Part shown: piece after piece, positions 20,998-30,261 of the stretch
How positions within the stretch are numbered: position 1 is the stretch's first letter
Layout of the letters: each line of letters opens with the position of its first letter
Source of the DNA: an uncultured Eubacterium sp.
GTDB taxonomy: Bacteria > Bacillota > Clostridia > Lachnospirales > Lachnospiraceae
Direction of reading: 5' to 3'
Length of the DNA: 64,000 bases
NCBI GenBank assembly: GCA_934316925.1
Contig: CAKREC010000001.1
Span: 1 to 64,000 of the forward strand
Notes under the pieces: model-generated
The model's database searches: none
What the model was told of the DNA's origin: nothing
Seen by the model: only the letters and a program-made list of their open reading frames with translations
Program-made: the position numbers and the translations under genes

Positions 20998-21079
20998 AAA
21001 AAACCCCCTCTTTGATCAGTATATGATTGCTTTTTCAATAGGTGCAAGTCATATTGGATTCAAAGAAAGGGGTTTTTTT
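20998..21079. terminator. Bidirectional terminator between permease and trmB
   Basis: A stem with ACCCCCTCTTTGA (from 21002) against TCAAAGAAAGGGGT (ending at 21072) around a 44-nt loop, with an A-run on one side and a T-run on the other, so it can serve both converging genes. It overlaps the last codons of trmB by 2 bp. Confidence 0.75.
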
Positions 21080-21716
21080 AGCGGGAGATAACAAATCGAC
21101 AGATCGGAACACCCTGTGAAACAAATTTGCTTTCATACTCAGTCATGATATTTCCTTCTACAAATTCACTGTTGTGAAGATCGTAAGTACATTCATCGAT
21201 ATGCCAGAGGGGAGATTCGTTTACGGTTTCAACAGAAAAATCGAAAAGAGGACGATTGTCTGTTTTAAACTGGATCCATCCATCCTGGGATAACACAACA
21301 TCATAGAGTTGTAAAAAATTTGCACTCGTCAGACGTCTTTTGGCATGACGATCTTTTGGCCATGGATCTGAAAAATTCAAATAAATGCGGTCAATTTCTC
21401 CTTTGTCGAAAATTGTCAGCAATTCTTTGGCATCAAATCGAAGAAAATACAGATTTGTCAAATCGGTATCCTGTCTTTTTTCAAGAGCACGGTATAATAC
21501 ACTTGAATACATCTCGATTCCGATATAATTAATATTGGGATTCTTTTCAGCAAGAGCTAAGATAAACTGCCCTTTTCCCATACCAATCTCTATATGAATG
21601 GGATTGTCGTTTTTAAATAGTTCGTTCCATCTGCCCTTGTACTGCTCCGGATCATTGATCACAAAAGGGCTGTTTTCAATAAACTCTTTGGAACCTTTTA
21701 CATTTCGTAAGCGCAT
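21078..21716 (-). CDS. trmB: tRNA m7G46 methyltransferase TrmB
   Basis: 212 aa, typical length. SAM motif: HIEIGMGKGQFILALA near residues 41-56; the characteristic NFSDPWPKDRHAKRRL block near 112-127 contains catalytic Asp and Lys residues. It makes 7-methylguanosine at position 46 of tRNA. Monocistronic on the minus strand, converging on the AI-2E permease with a shared terminator. Confidence 0.95.
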   Translation of the reverse strand: MRLRNVKGSKEFIENSPFVINDPEQYKGRWNELFKNDNPIHIEIGMGKGQFILALAEKNPNINYIGIEMYSSVLYRALEKRQDTDLTNLYFLRFDAKELLTIFDKGEIDRIYLNFSDPWPKDRHAKRRLTSANFLQLYDVVLSQDGWIQFKTDNRPLFDFSVETVNESPLWHIDECTYDLHNSEFVEGNIMTEYESKFVSQGVPICRFVISR

Positions 21717-21793
21717 ATTGCCTCCATAATATTTAATAACTAAAAATGATACCCGTTCATTCTAACATACGAAAAAATAAAAATAAATAGTAA

Positions 21794-21822
21794 TTGGAAA
21801 ATTAGCGTAAATCGTGTATGAT
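21794..21822 (+). promoter_or_regulatory. Promoter of the D-Ala-D-Ala carboxypeptidase gene
   Basis: -35 TTGGAA (21794-21799), 17-bp spacer, -10 TATGAT (21817-21822); the gene starts about 38 bp later. Confidence 0.65.
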
Positions 21823-21860
21823 ATAAGAGGAGAGTCTTCGCAATGATTGGAGGTAAAAAG

Positions 21861-23261
21861 ATGAAGAAATCCCTATATGGAATTTTATTTTTGGCATTGA
21901 TAGTAGGCGTGCTGGGAATCAAGATACCACAAACGCAGGCCAAACAGATGAATTTGTCGGCAGATTCGGCAATTCTTATGGATGTAGATTCCGGCGCTAT
22001 ATTATATGAAAAGAATATGGACAAGAAGCAGTATCCTGCCAGTATCACAAAGATCCTTACTACCTTAGTGGCGCTGGAAAATTCAACGATGTCGGAGACG
22101 GTTACGTATTCGAGTCGTGCATTGCAGCTGGAGAGTGGAGCATCCAACATTGAAGTCAAAGCAGGCGAAAAATTGTCGATGAAAGACAGTTTATATGCGA
22201 TCATGCTTATGTCTGCAAATGAATGTTGTAATGGTGTTGCGGAACATATCGCAGGAAGCATAGAAAACTATGTTGCTATGATGAATGAAAAAGCAAAAGA
22301 ACTGGGCTGCACAGGTACACATTTTGCAAATACAAATGGACTATGGATGGAAGACCATTATACAACAGCACATGATATGGCGATCATTGCAAGAGCAGCG
22401 TACAAAAATCCGGTCTTTGCAGAGATCACTGGAACAAAAAAATATCAGATCGGACCTACCAACAAAGCGAAAAACGGACATTATCTTCATAACCATCATG
22501 GAATGTTGTTAGCGAATTCATCATTTCCACAGTATGAATATAAATACTGTGTAGGAGGAAAAACAGGATATACATCGAAATGCCGTTATACATTGGTTAC
22601 CTTTGGTAAGAAAGATGGAATGACATTGGTTTCTGTTGTTATGAGAGCGGAAAATCCATGGACAGAACCAAATGAGTATACCGATTCGACCAAGTTGTTG
22701 AATTATGGATTTAACAATTACAAACATTATGATGTTTCCAATGAAGCAAAAGAACTGATCAATAAGGATTATTTATTTACTTCATTCAATGCCTATTACA
22801 ATAAAGCAACAAGCCCGGTATCGGTGGATGAATCAGCAGGTGTTATTTTGAAAAAAGGTGTTTCGTTGGATCAGGCGGAGAGAAGTGTTCAGTACTATGA
22901 TGAGCCACAGACATCCGAAGATGGAAGAAAGGTGATCGGAAAGATTACTTATACATACAAAGGCAGTGAGGTCGGTGGATCCAATATTTACTACGAAAAA
23001 CCGAATCTTAGCACTTTGAATGATAGCGTAGATATATCAAAATGGTATGATGATGCCGTTGAGAAGGCAAGTAAACCAAAAGTAAATTGGAAGAAGATTT
23101 CGCTGATCGTGATTTTGATTGTTGTTGTCCTGTTTGCAGTATTCTATCTTTTCAACTACATTAAGTCGGAAAGAGATCAAAGAATACGGAGAAACCGATA
23201 TAAGAGGACAAGGAGAAGAGGTAAAGATAATCAGGGCGGCATCTATTACCGCAAAAGATAA
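21861..23261 (+). CDS. D-alanyl-D-alanine carboxypeptidase (DacF/PBP5 type)
   Basis: 466 aa from ATG 21861 (GGAGG upstream; the ATG at 21843 is too far 5'). A signal peptide (about 1-28) leads to the serine-peptidase S11 domain: SxxK in PASITKILTTL, SxN in MSANECC, KTG in VGGKTGYTS. A C-terminal domain and a membrane helix (ISLIVILIVVVLFAVFYLF) follow, ending in an Arg/Lys-rich cytoplasmic tail. It trims the terminal D-Ala of peptidoglycan stem peptides. A true transmembrane anchor with basic tail differs from the amphipathic anchor of PBP5. Confidence 0.92.
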   Translation: MKKSLYGILFLALIVGVLGIKIPQTQAKQMNLSADSAILMDVDSGAILYEKNMDKKQYPASITKILTTLVALENSTMSETVTYSSRALQLESGASNIEVKAGEKLSMKDSLYAIMLMSANECCNGVAEHIAGSIENYVAMMNEKAKELGCTGTHFANTNGLWMEDHYTTAHDMAIIARAAYKNPVFAEITGTKKYQIGPTNKAKNGHYLHNHHGMLLANSSFPQYEYKYCVGGKTGYTSKCRYTLVTFGKKDGMTLVSVVMRAENPWTEPNEYTDSTKLLNYGFNNYKHYDVSNEAKELINKDYLFTSFNAYYNKATSPVSVDESAGVILKKGVSLDQAERSVQYYDEPQTSEDGRKVIGKITYTYKGSEVGGSNIYYEKPNLSTLNDSVDISKWYDDAVEKASKPKVNWKKISLIVILIVVVLFAVFYLFNYIKSERDQRIRRNRYKRTRRRGKDNQGGIYYRKR

Positions 23262-23268
23262 AAAAAAC

Positions 23269-23304
23269 GGACTTTGTGAAGATATCCACAAAGTCCATTT
23301 TTTT
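23269..23304. terminator. Terminator between carboxypeptidase gene and tyrS
   Basis: GGACTTTGTG (23269-23278) and CACAAAGTCC (23287-23296) form a perfect 10-bp stem, followed by seven Ts on the plus strand and preceded by seven As (T-run on the minus strand). Suits both converging genes. Confidence 0.9.
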
Positions 23305-23330
23305 GTTGATAAATTGGAAAATCCGATAGA

Positions 23331-24554
23331 TTAAAGTGTAATCTTTTTGAAGTTCTTTTTACCCTTTTTCAAAACGACGCCATCGCCATCGAAAGTATCT
23401 TTTGTAAATGTTGTATGAATATCCGTAACCTTTTCTCCGTCTACACTGACACCGCCCTGCTGTACTGCACGACGAGCTTCCGAGTTGGATGGTACTAATC
23501 CTGATTTGGAAAGAAGATTCAGGATACCGATCGTATTGTCCTCAAAATCATCGTCAGATAATTGTACGGTTGGCATGTTGGCAGCATTTCCGCTGGAGAA
23601 TAATTCTTTTGCTGCTTTCAATGCTTTGTCCGCTTCTTCTTCTCCATGGACTAATTTTGTCAGCTCAAATGCTAAAATCTCTTTTGCCTGGTTCAACTGA
23701 CTGCCTTCCCAGCTTTCCATCTTCTCAATCTCTTCCAATGGAAGGAAAGTAAGCATTTTAATACATTTGATGACATCGGAATCATCAACATTTCTCCAGT
23801 ACTGGAAGAATTCAAAAGGAGTTGTCTTCTTAGGATCTAACCAGACAGCACCTTTTTGTGTTTTGCCCATCTTTTTACCTTCGGAATTTAAAAGAAGATT
23901 GATGGTCATAGCATAAGCATCTTTACCTAATTTACGACGGATCAGTTCAGTACCGCCAAGCATGTTGCTCCATTGGTCATCACCGCCAAACTGCAGGTTG
24001 CAGCCGTATTTTTCATAAAGAGCCATAAAGTCATAACTCTGCATGATCATGTAATTGAACTCTAAAAAGCTAAGACCTTTTTCCATACGCTGTTTGTAGC
24101 ACTCTGCTGTAAGCATACGGTTTACACTGAAGTGTGCACCGACATCACGCAACAATTCAACGTAGTTCAAACCTAAAAGCCAGTCAGCGTTGTTTACCAT
24201 CAAAGCTTTGTCATCAGAAAAATCGATGAATTTGCTCATTTGTTCTTTAAAACAATCGCAATTGTGCTGGATCGTCTCCTGTGTCATCATCTGGCGCATA
24301 TCGGTACGTCCGGAAGGATCACCGATCATAGCAGTACCGCCACCAATGAGGGCGATCGGTTTATTGCCGGCCATCTGAAGACGTTTCATCAGACAAAGAG
24401 CCATAAAATGTCCAACATGAAGACTGTCTGCTGTAGGGTCAAAGCCGATATAGAAAGTTGCTTTACCTGTATTTATCAATTCTTTAATTTCTTCTTCATC
24501 GGTCACCTGCGCGATCAATCCGCGGGCAACTAATTCATCATATACCGTCATCAT
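23331..24554 (-). CDS. tyrS: Tyrosyl-tRNA synthetase
   Basis: 407 aa class I synthetase, bacterial TyrRS type. The HIGH motif appears as HVGHF near residue 47, and the KMSKS loop as KKMGKT near 230. The C-terminal ~65 residues form an S4 RNA-binding domain ([18 protein letters not shown]). It charges tRNA-Tyr. It has its own strong promoter and a leader of only about 36 nt, so there is no room for a T-box. Divergent to the Y-family polymerase. Confidence 0.97.
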   Translation of the reverse strand: MMTVYDELVARGLIAQVTDEEEIKELINTGKATFYIGFDPTADSLHVGHFMALCLMKRLQMAGNKPIALIGGGTAMIGDPSGRTDMRQMMTQETIQHNCDCFKEQMSKFIDFSDDKALMVNNADWLLGLNYVELLRDVGAHFSVNRMLTAECYKQRMEKGLSFLEFNYMIMQSYDFMALYEKYGCNLQFGGDDQWSNMLGGTELIRRKLGKDAYAMTINLLLNSEGKKMGKTQKGAVWLDPKKTTPFEFFQYWRNVDDSDVIKCIKMLTFLPLEEIEKMESWEGSQLNQAKEILAFELTKLVHGEEEADKALKAAKELFSSGNAANMPTVQLSDDDFEDNTIGILNLLSKSGLVPSNSEARRAVQQGGVSVDGEKVTDIHTTFTKDTFDGDGVVLKKGKKNFKKITL

Positions 24555-24597
24555 GTAACTCCTTTAAACTAAATTTTGTAAAAACAATACTCTCTTC

Positions 24598-24626
24598 ATT
24601 ATAGGAAAGCTGGTGTAATTTGTCAA
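24598..24626 (-). promoter_or_regulatory. Promoter of tyrS
   Basis: Minus-strand consensus -35 TTGACA (24621-24626), 17-bp spacer, -10 TATAAT (24598-24603). Both hexamers are perfect. Confidence 0.9.
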
Positions 24627-24636
24627 TGGAATTGCT

Positions 24637-24665
24637 TTGCGAATGGCTTTAAAATGTGGTATAAA
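24637..24665 (+). promoter_or_regulatory. Possible promoter of the Y-family polymerase gene
   Basis: -35-like TTGCGA (24637-24642), 17-bp spacer, -10 TATAAA (24660-24665), back to back with the tyrS promoter. No clear LexA (GAAC-N4-GTTC) box was seen nearby. Confidence 0.5.
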
Positions 24666-24687
24666 TACATAAAGAGAGGAGGGCATT

Positions 24688-26214
24688 ATGCAGGAAAAAA
24701 ATCATAATTATATTTGTATTGATCTGAAAAGCTTTTATGCTTCAGTGGAATGTATTGAACGCAGCCTGGATCCTTTGAATACCAATCTTGTTGTTGCCGA
24801 TTCCGGTCGAACGGAAAAGACGATCTGTCTGGCAGTGTCTCCCTCTTTGAAATCTTATGGGATATCCGGCAGAGCCAGATTGTTTCAAGTGGTAGAGAAA
24901 GTAAAAGAAGTAAATGCTCTTCGTCGTTTGAATGCAAAAAAGAATACGTTTGAGAGAAGCTCTGTATTTGATGATGAATTGAAAGAAAATAAAGAGCTGG
25001 CGCTCGATTATATTATTGCGCCACCACGAATGGCTTTATATATGGAGTACAGTACACGGATTTACGATGTATATCTGAAATATATTGCTCATGAGGATAT
25101 GCAGGTGTATTCCATTGATGAGGTTTTTTTCGATGTAACGGCGTATTTAAAGACATATGATATGACGCCGAGACAGCTGGCAGAAGTTATGATCAAAGAT
25201 GTGTATGAAACGACAGGAATTACTGCAACCGCCGGCATTGGAACAAATTTGTATCTGGCAAAGATTGCGATGGATATTGTTGCCAAGCATGTGGAACCAA
25301 ATGAAAATGGAGCCCGTATTGCAGAACTTGATGAAATGAGTTACAAACAGTTATTGTGGAACCACACACCGATCACCGACTTTTGGCGCATAGGAAAAGG
25401 ATATGCGACAAAGCTGAAAAAGTATGGCATGAATACGATGGGAGACGTGGCAAGATGTTCTCTTGGAAAAGAGGAAGACTTTTACAATGAAGATCTGTTA
25501 TTTGAATTATTTGGTGTCAATGCGGAACTTCTGATCGATCATGCCTGGGGATATGAGCCTTGTACGATGCAGGATATAAAAAATTATGTACCGATGAGCA
25601 GCTCGATCAGTACCGGACAGGTGCTGCACTGTCCGTATGATGCAGCAAAAGCAAGAATTATTGTTCAGGAGATGACGGACAATCTAATTCTTGATCTTGT
25701 GGATAAATGCATTGAAACGGATCAGATCGTGTTGACAATCGGATATGATATAGAAAATCTGACCAACGAGAAGATCAAAAAGAACTATCACGGCGAAATT
25801 GTAACGGACCGATACAACCGGAAGATCCCGAAGCATGCACATGGAACAACAAACCTTTGTAAGCATACGTCATCCGAAAAAATCATTATGAGAGCGGTAC
25901 TTGAATTGTATGACCGGATCATGAATCCAGATCTTTTGGTAAGAAGAATTACGATCAATGCCTGTCATTTGCAGAAAGAAGGTATGAAAAAGGATACACA
26001 AACATATCAGCAGATGAATCTTCTGGATCTGGGGCAATTTGATGAAAAGAATAAGGAAATAGAAGAAAAGGAAAAGAAAGAAAAAGAATTGCAGAAAGCA
26101 GTACTCAGCATAAAAAAACGATATGGGAAAAATGCCATATTAAAGGGAACCAATTTTCAAGAGGGAGCAACAGCAAGAGACCGCAACCGGCAGATCGGTG
26201 GTCACAAAGAATAA
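24688..26214 (+). CDS. Y-family DNA polymerase (UmuC/UvrX-like)
   Basis: 508 aa. The N-terminal palm has the metal-binding CIDLKSFYASVECIER motif (residues about 9-24) and the second acidic site in YSIDEVFFDVT near 139. TATAGIGTNLYLAKIAMD and a helix-hairpin-helix/thumb region follow, then a little-finger domain. The C-terminal ~50 residues are charged (EKNKEIEEKEKKEKELQ). It would synthesise DNA across lesions. It is longer than DinB and fits the UvrX/YqjW-like subgroup of Gram-positives. Monocistronic. Confidence 0.88.
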   Translation: MQEKNHNYICIDLKSFYASVECIERSLDPLNTNLVVADSGRTEKTICLAVSPSLKSYGISGRARLFQVVEKVKEVNALRRLNAKKNTFERSSVFDDELKENKELALDYIIAPPRMALYMEYSTRIYDVYLKYIAHEDMQVYSIDEVFFDVTAYLKTYDMTPRQLAEVMIKDVYETTGITATAGIGTNLYLAKIAMDIVAKHVEPNENGARIAELDEMSYKQLLWNHTPITDFWRIGKGYATKLKKYGMNTMGDVARCSLGKEEDFYNEDLLFELFGVNAELLIDHAWGYEPCTMQDIKNYVPMSSSISTGQVLHCPYDAAKARIIVQEMTDNLILDLVDKCIETDQIVLTIGYDIENLTNEKIKKNYHGEIVTDRYNRKIPKHAHGTTNLCKHTSSEKIIMRAVLELYDRIMNPDLLVRRITINACHLQKEGMKKDTQTYQQMNLLDLGQFDEKNKEIEEKEKKEKELQKAVLSIKKRYGKNAILKGTNFQEGATARDRNRQIGGHKE

Positions 26215-26218
26215 AAAA

Positions 26219-26250
26219 ACAAAACGCCTGAAGTCATTCAGGCGTTTTGT
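26219..26250. terminator. Bidirectional terminator
   Basis: ACAAAACGCCTGAA (26219-26232) and TTCAGGCGTTTTGT (26237-26250) form a perfect 14-bp stem with a 4-nt loop, between the converging polymerase and L,D-transpeptidase genes. Confidence 0.92.
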
Positions 26251-26272
26251 TGTAATCTGAATTATTATTCGT

Positions 26273-28351
26273 TTAGCATCCTACTTTTGTACCATCTTTT
26301 TTTATATAGCCACTGATTCGTTTTGCTTTATAATCGGCTTTTTTTCTGGAAAGAGGTACAGCTGGATCTGTAGGGTCATAGTTTACACGGCTCTTGATGA
26401 TCGGAAGTTTACCAAGAGGACCTGGATATTTGCGATTGCCTTTTACGATTTTTACGGTAGAACCGGTTGAGGCATAATCATAAATCCATTTTGCATCTGC
26501 TACCGTCATCCGGATACATCCAGCCGATACAGCATAACCGAGACGGCTATAGGTGTAAGAGGACAATGCGTAGTGTGATTGTGAACCAACCGCAATGGCA
26601 TGGAAATATACGTTTCCAACAATATGTGTTGCCCATCTGGCATAAACGACACTTCCGTCTGGCTCATTCATCGGTTTAAGTGTGTATTTAACACTCTGTC
26701 CATTGGTACAAATGGAATAAGTACCAATCGGTGTGTAAGAAGAATGTACATGAAGTCCGCCGGAACCGGCAACTGTGCTGGTGTCACGACCTACGGAAAC
26801 TGTACAGGTTTTAACTGGAATATCGTATTTTCCGGTTTCATCATTCTTCATATAAATGGTAACAACACAAGCAGCCCGGTTGACTTCAATATAGAAGTTG
26901 TTTGTGTTAGAGGATGAGCTTTTCTTGAGTTTGAGTACCTTTGTCAGATCGGTTTGTTTGACATTGTTTACATAGTAGAATTTGTATTTTTTACCTCTGT
27001 ATTTTTCATAATACCAGCCGTTTTTACCCATATGTTTTTTCTTTAAGGTAAAGGATTCTGTATGAAGTAAAATTTTCTTTTTCCAGGTTGTTGTACCGTA
27101 TACTTTAACTTTGTATTTACCGGTTGTTGTGTTGCTTGCGGTAAGTGTATAGTTTTTCTTGTTGGAAGATGCTTTTGCTTTGTAGGAACCAAGTTTTTTT
27201 GTTTTTTTGCCTTTTACCTGATAGATCGTAACGGTAACATTTTTAAAGTAACCAGGAACATAGACATTGGATAACTTGTATTTACAGGTTGCGTTTGACT
27301 TCTTTGTAACAGAGAAAGAACCTTTCTGAACGTGCTGGTTTGCAGAAGCAGTCTGTGATAAAGTCTGAACGCTGCCATTGGAATCGGTCAATACAGCTTT
27401 GATCGTGTAGTTGTCTAAAGCGTATTTGAGCTTCTTCATGGTAACAGTTGCCGTGATCTGGGAACCACTTGTATTTTTCTTCGTACCGGTGATCGTAGTG
27501 ACCTTAACCCCTTTGGAGTTGTAGATTTCAAAAGCAACTTTCGAAACACCATAGGTATTTTTCAGACCGGAAATGTTGATCGAAAATGATTTTTTCTTCT
27601 CTAAAGCTTTTGTCTTCTTTGTTGCAAAGGTAGTGACGGATGGAGCTACATTATAAGAGGATGAAGCTAACGTCGTTGTCGTACTGTTGCTGATCAAAAT
27701 AAGTTTAACATTCCATTTGCCATAAGCTTTTCCTGCTTTGCTAACATCGCATGTCCATGACAGGCTGGAACCGGCAACGGACTGTTTTGCACCAATTTCA
27801 ACAGCAGAAGTCTCAGCTGTGTTGGATGGCCATGCGTAAATAGCGACCTGATTGTTTTTACCAGGAACTAAAACGCCACCGGAAGCTTCTTTGGATGTCA
27901 TCGTAACATTTCGGGAAGAAGCACTGTCCGTACCTGCTACTGCCAACTGAATGTTGCTTTTGTGAATGGAAAAATCACAATCCGTCAGGGATAATGTTGT
28001 ATCACCGATCTTAACAGCAGCGGAGTACTGATCGAATGTATTTTTTACATCGTTCAATGAGAAGCTGCCATTGTATGTACCGTCAACACAGTTGGTACTG
28101 TCTAATGTAATATCCTTTGTGTAGACAACTTTTTTGGTTGTTTTTGAAGTTACCTGCAGAGTAAGGGATGAAGTCGCTGTGGTATCGATCCCTTTTACTG
28201 TGTAACTGTATGTACCGGCACTTCGGTTGATGGAAGCACTGGTCTGATATGTTGTGCTGTCAGCGGAAATGTGTGCAGGCACAGCAAAAATAGTACATAT
28301 AGCCATAAGAAGAATAAAACTATATGTATGTAATCTTTTTTTTGTGTTCAT
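26273..28351 (-). CDS. Secreted L,D-transpeptidase (YkuD) with long repeat region
   Basis: 692 aa. A signal peptide (about 1-30) is followed by roughly 400 residues of Thr/Ser/Lys-rich Ig-like repeats (recurrent KKxSFSINISGLKN/KKSNATCKYKLSN pattern), then a short KNGWYYEKYRGKKYKFYYV motif and a C-terminal YkuD domain. The catalytic signature is HAIAVG ... SAGCIRM with the nucleophile at about Cys612. Such enzymes make 3-3 crosslinks or anchor proteins in peptidoglycan. It is the last gene of an operon with a sensor kinase and response regulator (22 bp after the regulator), so its expression is probably tied to that two-component system. Confidence 0.88.
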   Translation of the reverse strand: MNTKKRLHTYSFILLMAICTIFAVPAHISADSTTYQTSASINRSAGTYSYTVKGIDTTATSSLTLQVTSKTTKKVVYTKDITLDSTNCVDGTYNGSFSLNDVKNTFDQYSAAVKIGDTTLSLTDCDFSIHKSNIQLAVAGTDSASSRNVTMTSKEASGGVLVPGKNNQVAIYAWPSNTAETSAVEIGAKQSVAGSSLSWTCDVSKAGKAYGKWNVKLILISNSTTTTLASSSYNVAPSVTTFATKKTKALEKKKSFSINISGLKNTYGVSKVAFEIYNSKGVKVTTITGTKKNTSGSQITATVTMKKLKYALDNYTIKAVLTDSNGSVQTLSQTASANQHVQKGSFSVTKKSNATCKYKLSNVYVPGYFKNVTVTIYQVKGKKTKKLGSYKAKASSNKKNYTLTASNTTTGKYKVKVYGTTTWKKKILLHTESFTLKKKHMGKNGWYYEKYRGKKYKFYYVNNVKQTDLTKVLKLKKSSSSNTNNFYIEVNRAACVVTIYMKNDETGKYDIPVKTCTVSVGRDTSTVAGSGGLHVHSSYTPIGTYSICTNGQSVKYTLKPMNEPDGSVVYARWATHIVGNVYFHAIAVGSQSHYALSSYTYSRLGYAVSAGCIRMTVADAKWIYDYASTGSTVKIVKGNRKYPGPLGKLPIIKSRVNYDPTDPAVPLSRKKADYKAKRISGYIKKDGTKVGC

Positions 28352-28372
28352 GATAACCTCCTGATATTGAAA

Positions 28373-29080
28373 TTAGTGATCATGACTTTTGAAACGATAT
28401 CCGGATCCCCAGATCGTCTCAATATACTCCGGATTGCTGGAATCCAGTTCAATCTTTTCACGGATCTTTTTAATATGAACCGTGACTGTTGCAATATCAC
28501 CAACCGAAGTGAATCCCCAGATACGCTGGAACAATTCATCTTTGGAAAAAACGTGGTTAGGATTTTTAGCAAGGAAGTATAATAAGTCAAATTCTTTGGT
28601 AGTAAAAGTTTTTTCTTCGCCACGGATAAATACGCGGCGGGCAATCTTATCAATATGAAGATCCCCTACTGTGATCTGATCGCTGTCATCACTCTTTTCG
28701 GTCTGCTGTTCGATCAGGGATTCATAGCGGTTCAAGTGTGCTTTTACACGGGCAACCAGCTCGCTTGGACTGAATGGTTTGGTCATATAATCATCAGCAC
28801 CAAGTCCCAGTCCGTGAATCTTATCAATGTCATCTTTTTTAGCAGAGACCATAATAACAGGCGCTAAAAATTTCTGACGGAATTCGCGGCAGATCTCATA
28901 ACCATCTTTGCCTGGCAGCATAACGTCCAGGATCAACAAATCATACTCGCCGGTCAGCGCTTTTTTCTCACCTTCGATACCGTCGGATTCAATGGTGACT
29001 TCGAAGTCGCTCAACTCCAGGTAATCCTTCTCCAATTCAGCAATTGGCATTTCATCTTCAATAATTAAAATCTTTTTCAT
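28373..29080 (-). CDS. OmpR/PhoB-family response regulator
   Basis: 235 aa. The receiver domain has the acidic pair in IIEDE, the phosphorylated Asp at about 52 (LLILDVMLPGKDG), and conserved Ser/Lys positions (MVSAKKDD, MTKPFSP). The C-terminal winged helix (from about 130) contains FTTKEFDLLYFLAKNPNHVFSKDEL and the recognition-helix segment VTVHIKKIREKI. Direct partner of the kinase 50 bp upstream and probably regulator of the downstream L,D-transpeptidase gene and its own operon. Confidence 0.93.
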   Translation of the reverse strand: MKKILIIEDEMPIAELEKDYLELSDFEVTIESDGIEGEKKALTGEYDLLILDVMLPGKDGYEICREFRQKFLAPVIMVSAKKDDIDKIHGLGLGADDYMTKPFSPSELVARVKAHLNRYESLIEQQTEKSDDSDQITVGDLHIDKIARRVFIRGEEKTFTTKEFDLLYFLAKNPNHVFSKDELFQRIWGFTSVGDIATVTVHIKKIREKIELDSSNPEYIETIWGSGYRFKSHDH

Positions 29081-29130
29081 TGTTATCCCTCCAACATTTT
29101 TTTCATGCTATCATATTTTTTCCGATTCGT

Positions 29131-30087
29131 CTACATTTGTTCGAAAAACTTTGGTAAAGAAAAGGAAATTGTGGTGCCCTTGCCTACTACGCTGTCGGCC
29201 CATATCTTACCGTTATGATCTTCAATGATCTTTTTCGCGATCGCCAGACCCAGACCGGTACCGCCTGTGTCAGAATTTCGTGAGCGGTCTGTACGATAAA
29301 ATCGTTCAAAAATACGCTCAAGATCTTCTTTGTCAATACCAATACCGTTGTCCTGTATATGAACAATGAGGTCGTCATCCGTCTGCTCAATGTTTACGAA
29401 AACAATTCCCATCTTGGATTGAATATATTTGGAAGAATTTCCGATCACATTGTTGATCACACGCTTCAGTTTTTCTTCATCAATACGAATCTTTACTTTC
29501 CCGGCACCCTGAAAATTGTATAAAAGACTGATCTTTTTGGTTTCGAGATCCAACGAAAGATCGCTGACACAATTGCTGAAATAAGTATTCGCGTCGACGA
29601 TCTCCCAATGATACGGAACATCCTTTTTATAAATGTTAGAAAAAAAGGAAAGTTCATCGATCAGGCTTGCCATGTCATTGGCTTTTCGATGGATCGTTGT
29701 GACATACTTATTTAACTTATCAGGGGAACTGGCAATTCCGTCCAGGATACCCTGCGCATATCCTTTGACCGAGGCGAGAGGTGTCTTCAGATCATGAGTA
29801 ATGCTGCTGATCATCTCACGCGTCATAACTTCGGAAGCTTTGCTTTCTTCTTCCATGTTTGCAATGACCTGATCCATACGTTTTAAGATCCAGTTGCTCC
29901 ATATTATATATAGAAGAAACATGATGATCATAAAAAATATGATACTGCCACAGAAGAATGTGCGCATAAAAGGTGTAAGTATTTCATTTGGCATAATAAG
30001 GGAAAATAACAAAATGAAAATTAAAACAAGTAGGAAACTTTCTGCAATAATTAAAAAAGTTTTTGTTTGCTTTATTTTTTTCTGCAT
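29131..30087 (-). CDS. Sensor histidine kinase
   Basis: 318 aa. Two membrane helices (about 10-32 and 43-65) are separated by only ~10 extracellular residues, so it probably senses membrane or intramembrane signals rather than a soluble ligand. H-box SSITHDLKTPL puts the phosphorylated His at about 98; N-box VINNVIGNSSKY, G1 DNGIGI, F-box ERFYR and G2 GTGLGLAI follow. AAGGAG precedes the ATG. First gene of the kinase-regulator-L,D-transpeptidase operon. The short-loop architecture resembles intramembrane-sensing kinases of cell-envelope stress. Confidence 0.92.
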   Translation of the reverse strand: MQKKIKQTKTFLIIAESFLLVLIFILLFSLIMPNEILTPFMRTFFCGSIIFFMIIMFLLYIIWSNWILKRMDQVIANMEEESKASEVMTREMISSITHDLKTPLASVKGYAQGILDGIASSPDKLNKYVTTIHRKANDMASLIDELSFFSNIYKKDVPYHWEIVDANTYFSNCVSDLSLDLETKKISLLYNFQGAGKVKIRIDEEKLKRVINNVIGNSSKYIQSKMGIVFVNIEQTDDDLIVHIQDNGIGIDKEDLERIFERFYRTDRSRNSDTGGTGLGLAIAKKIIEDHNGKIWADSVVGKGTTISFSLPKFFEQM

Positions 30088-30174
30088 GTATTTTATTCTC
30101 CTTAAAAATGAAATGTATTTTTACATACAAAGTCATTATACCATTAAATTGAAAAATATAGAACCCTTTCTTTC

Positions 30175-30203
30175 TTGACGATTGATATTTCATATAGTAG
30201 AAT
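30175..30203 (+). promoter_or_regulatory. Promoter of metK
   Basis: -35 TTGACG (30175-30180), 17-bp spacer, -10 TAGAAT (30198-30203). The leader of about 50 nt is too short for a SAM riboswitch. Confidence 0.85.
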
Positions 30204-30261
30204 AAATAGCGATTATGTAAACAAAAGCAGATATTATAGATAAAAAACAATGGAGGACAAT

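Noticed and set aside
24555..24597. T-box leader before tyrS
   Set aside because: The promoter lies about 43 bp from the start codon, too close for a T-box, and no AGGGTGGNACCGCG-type motif is present.
30204..30261. SAM riboswitch before metK
   Set aside because: The promoter leaves a leader of only about 50 nt and no S-box core is present.
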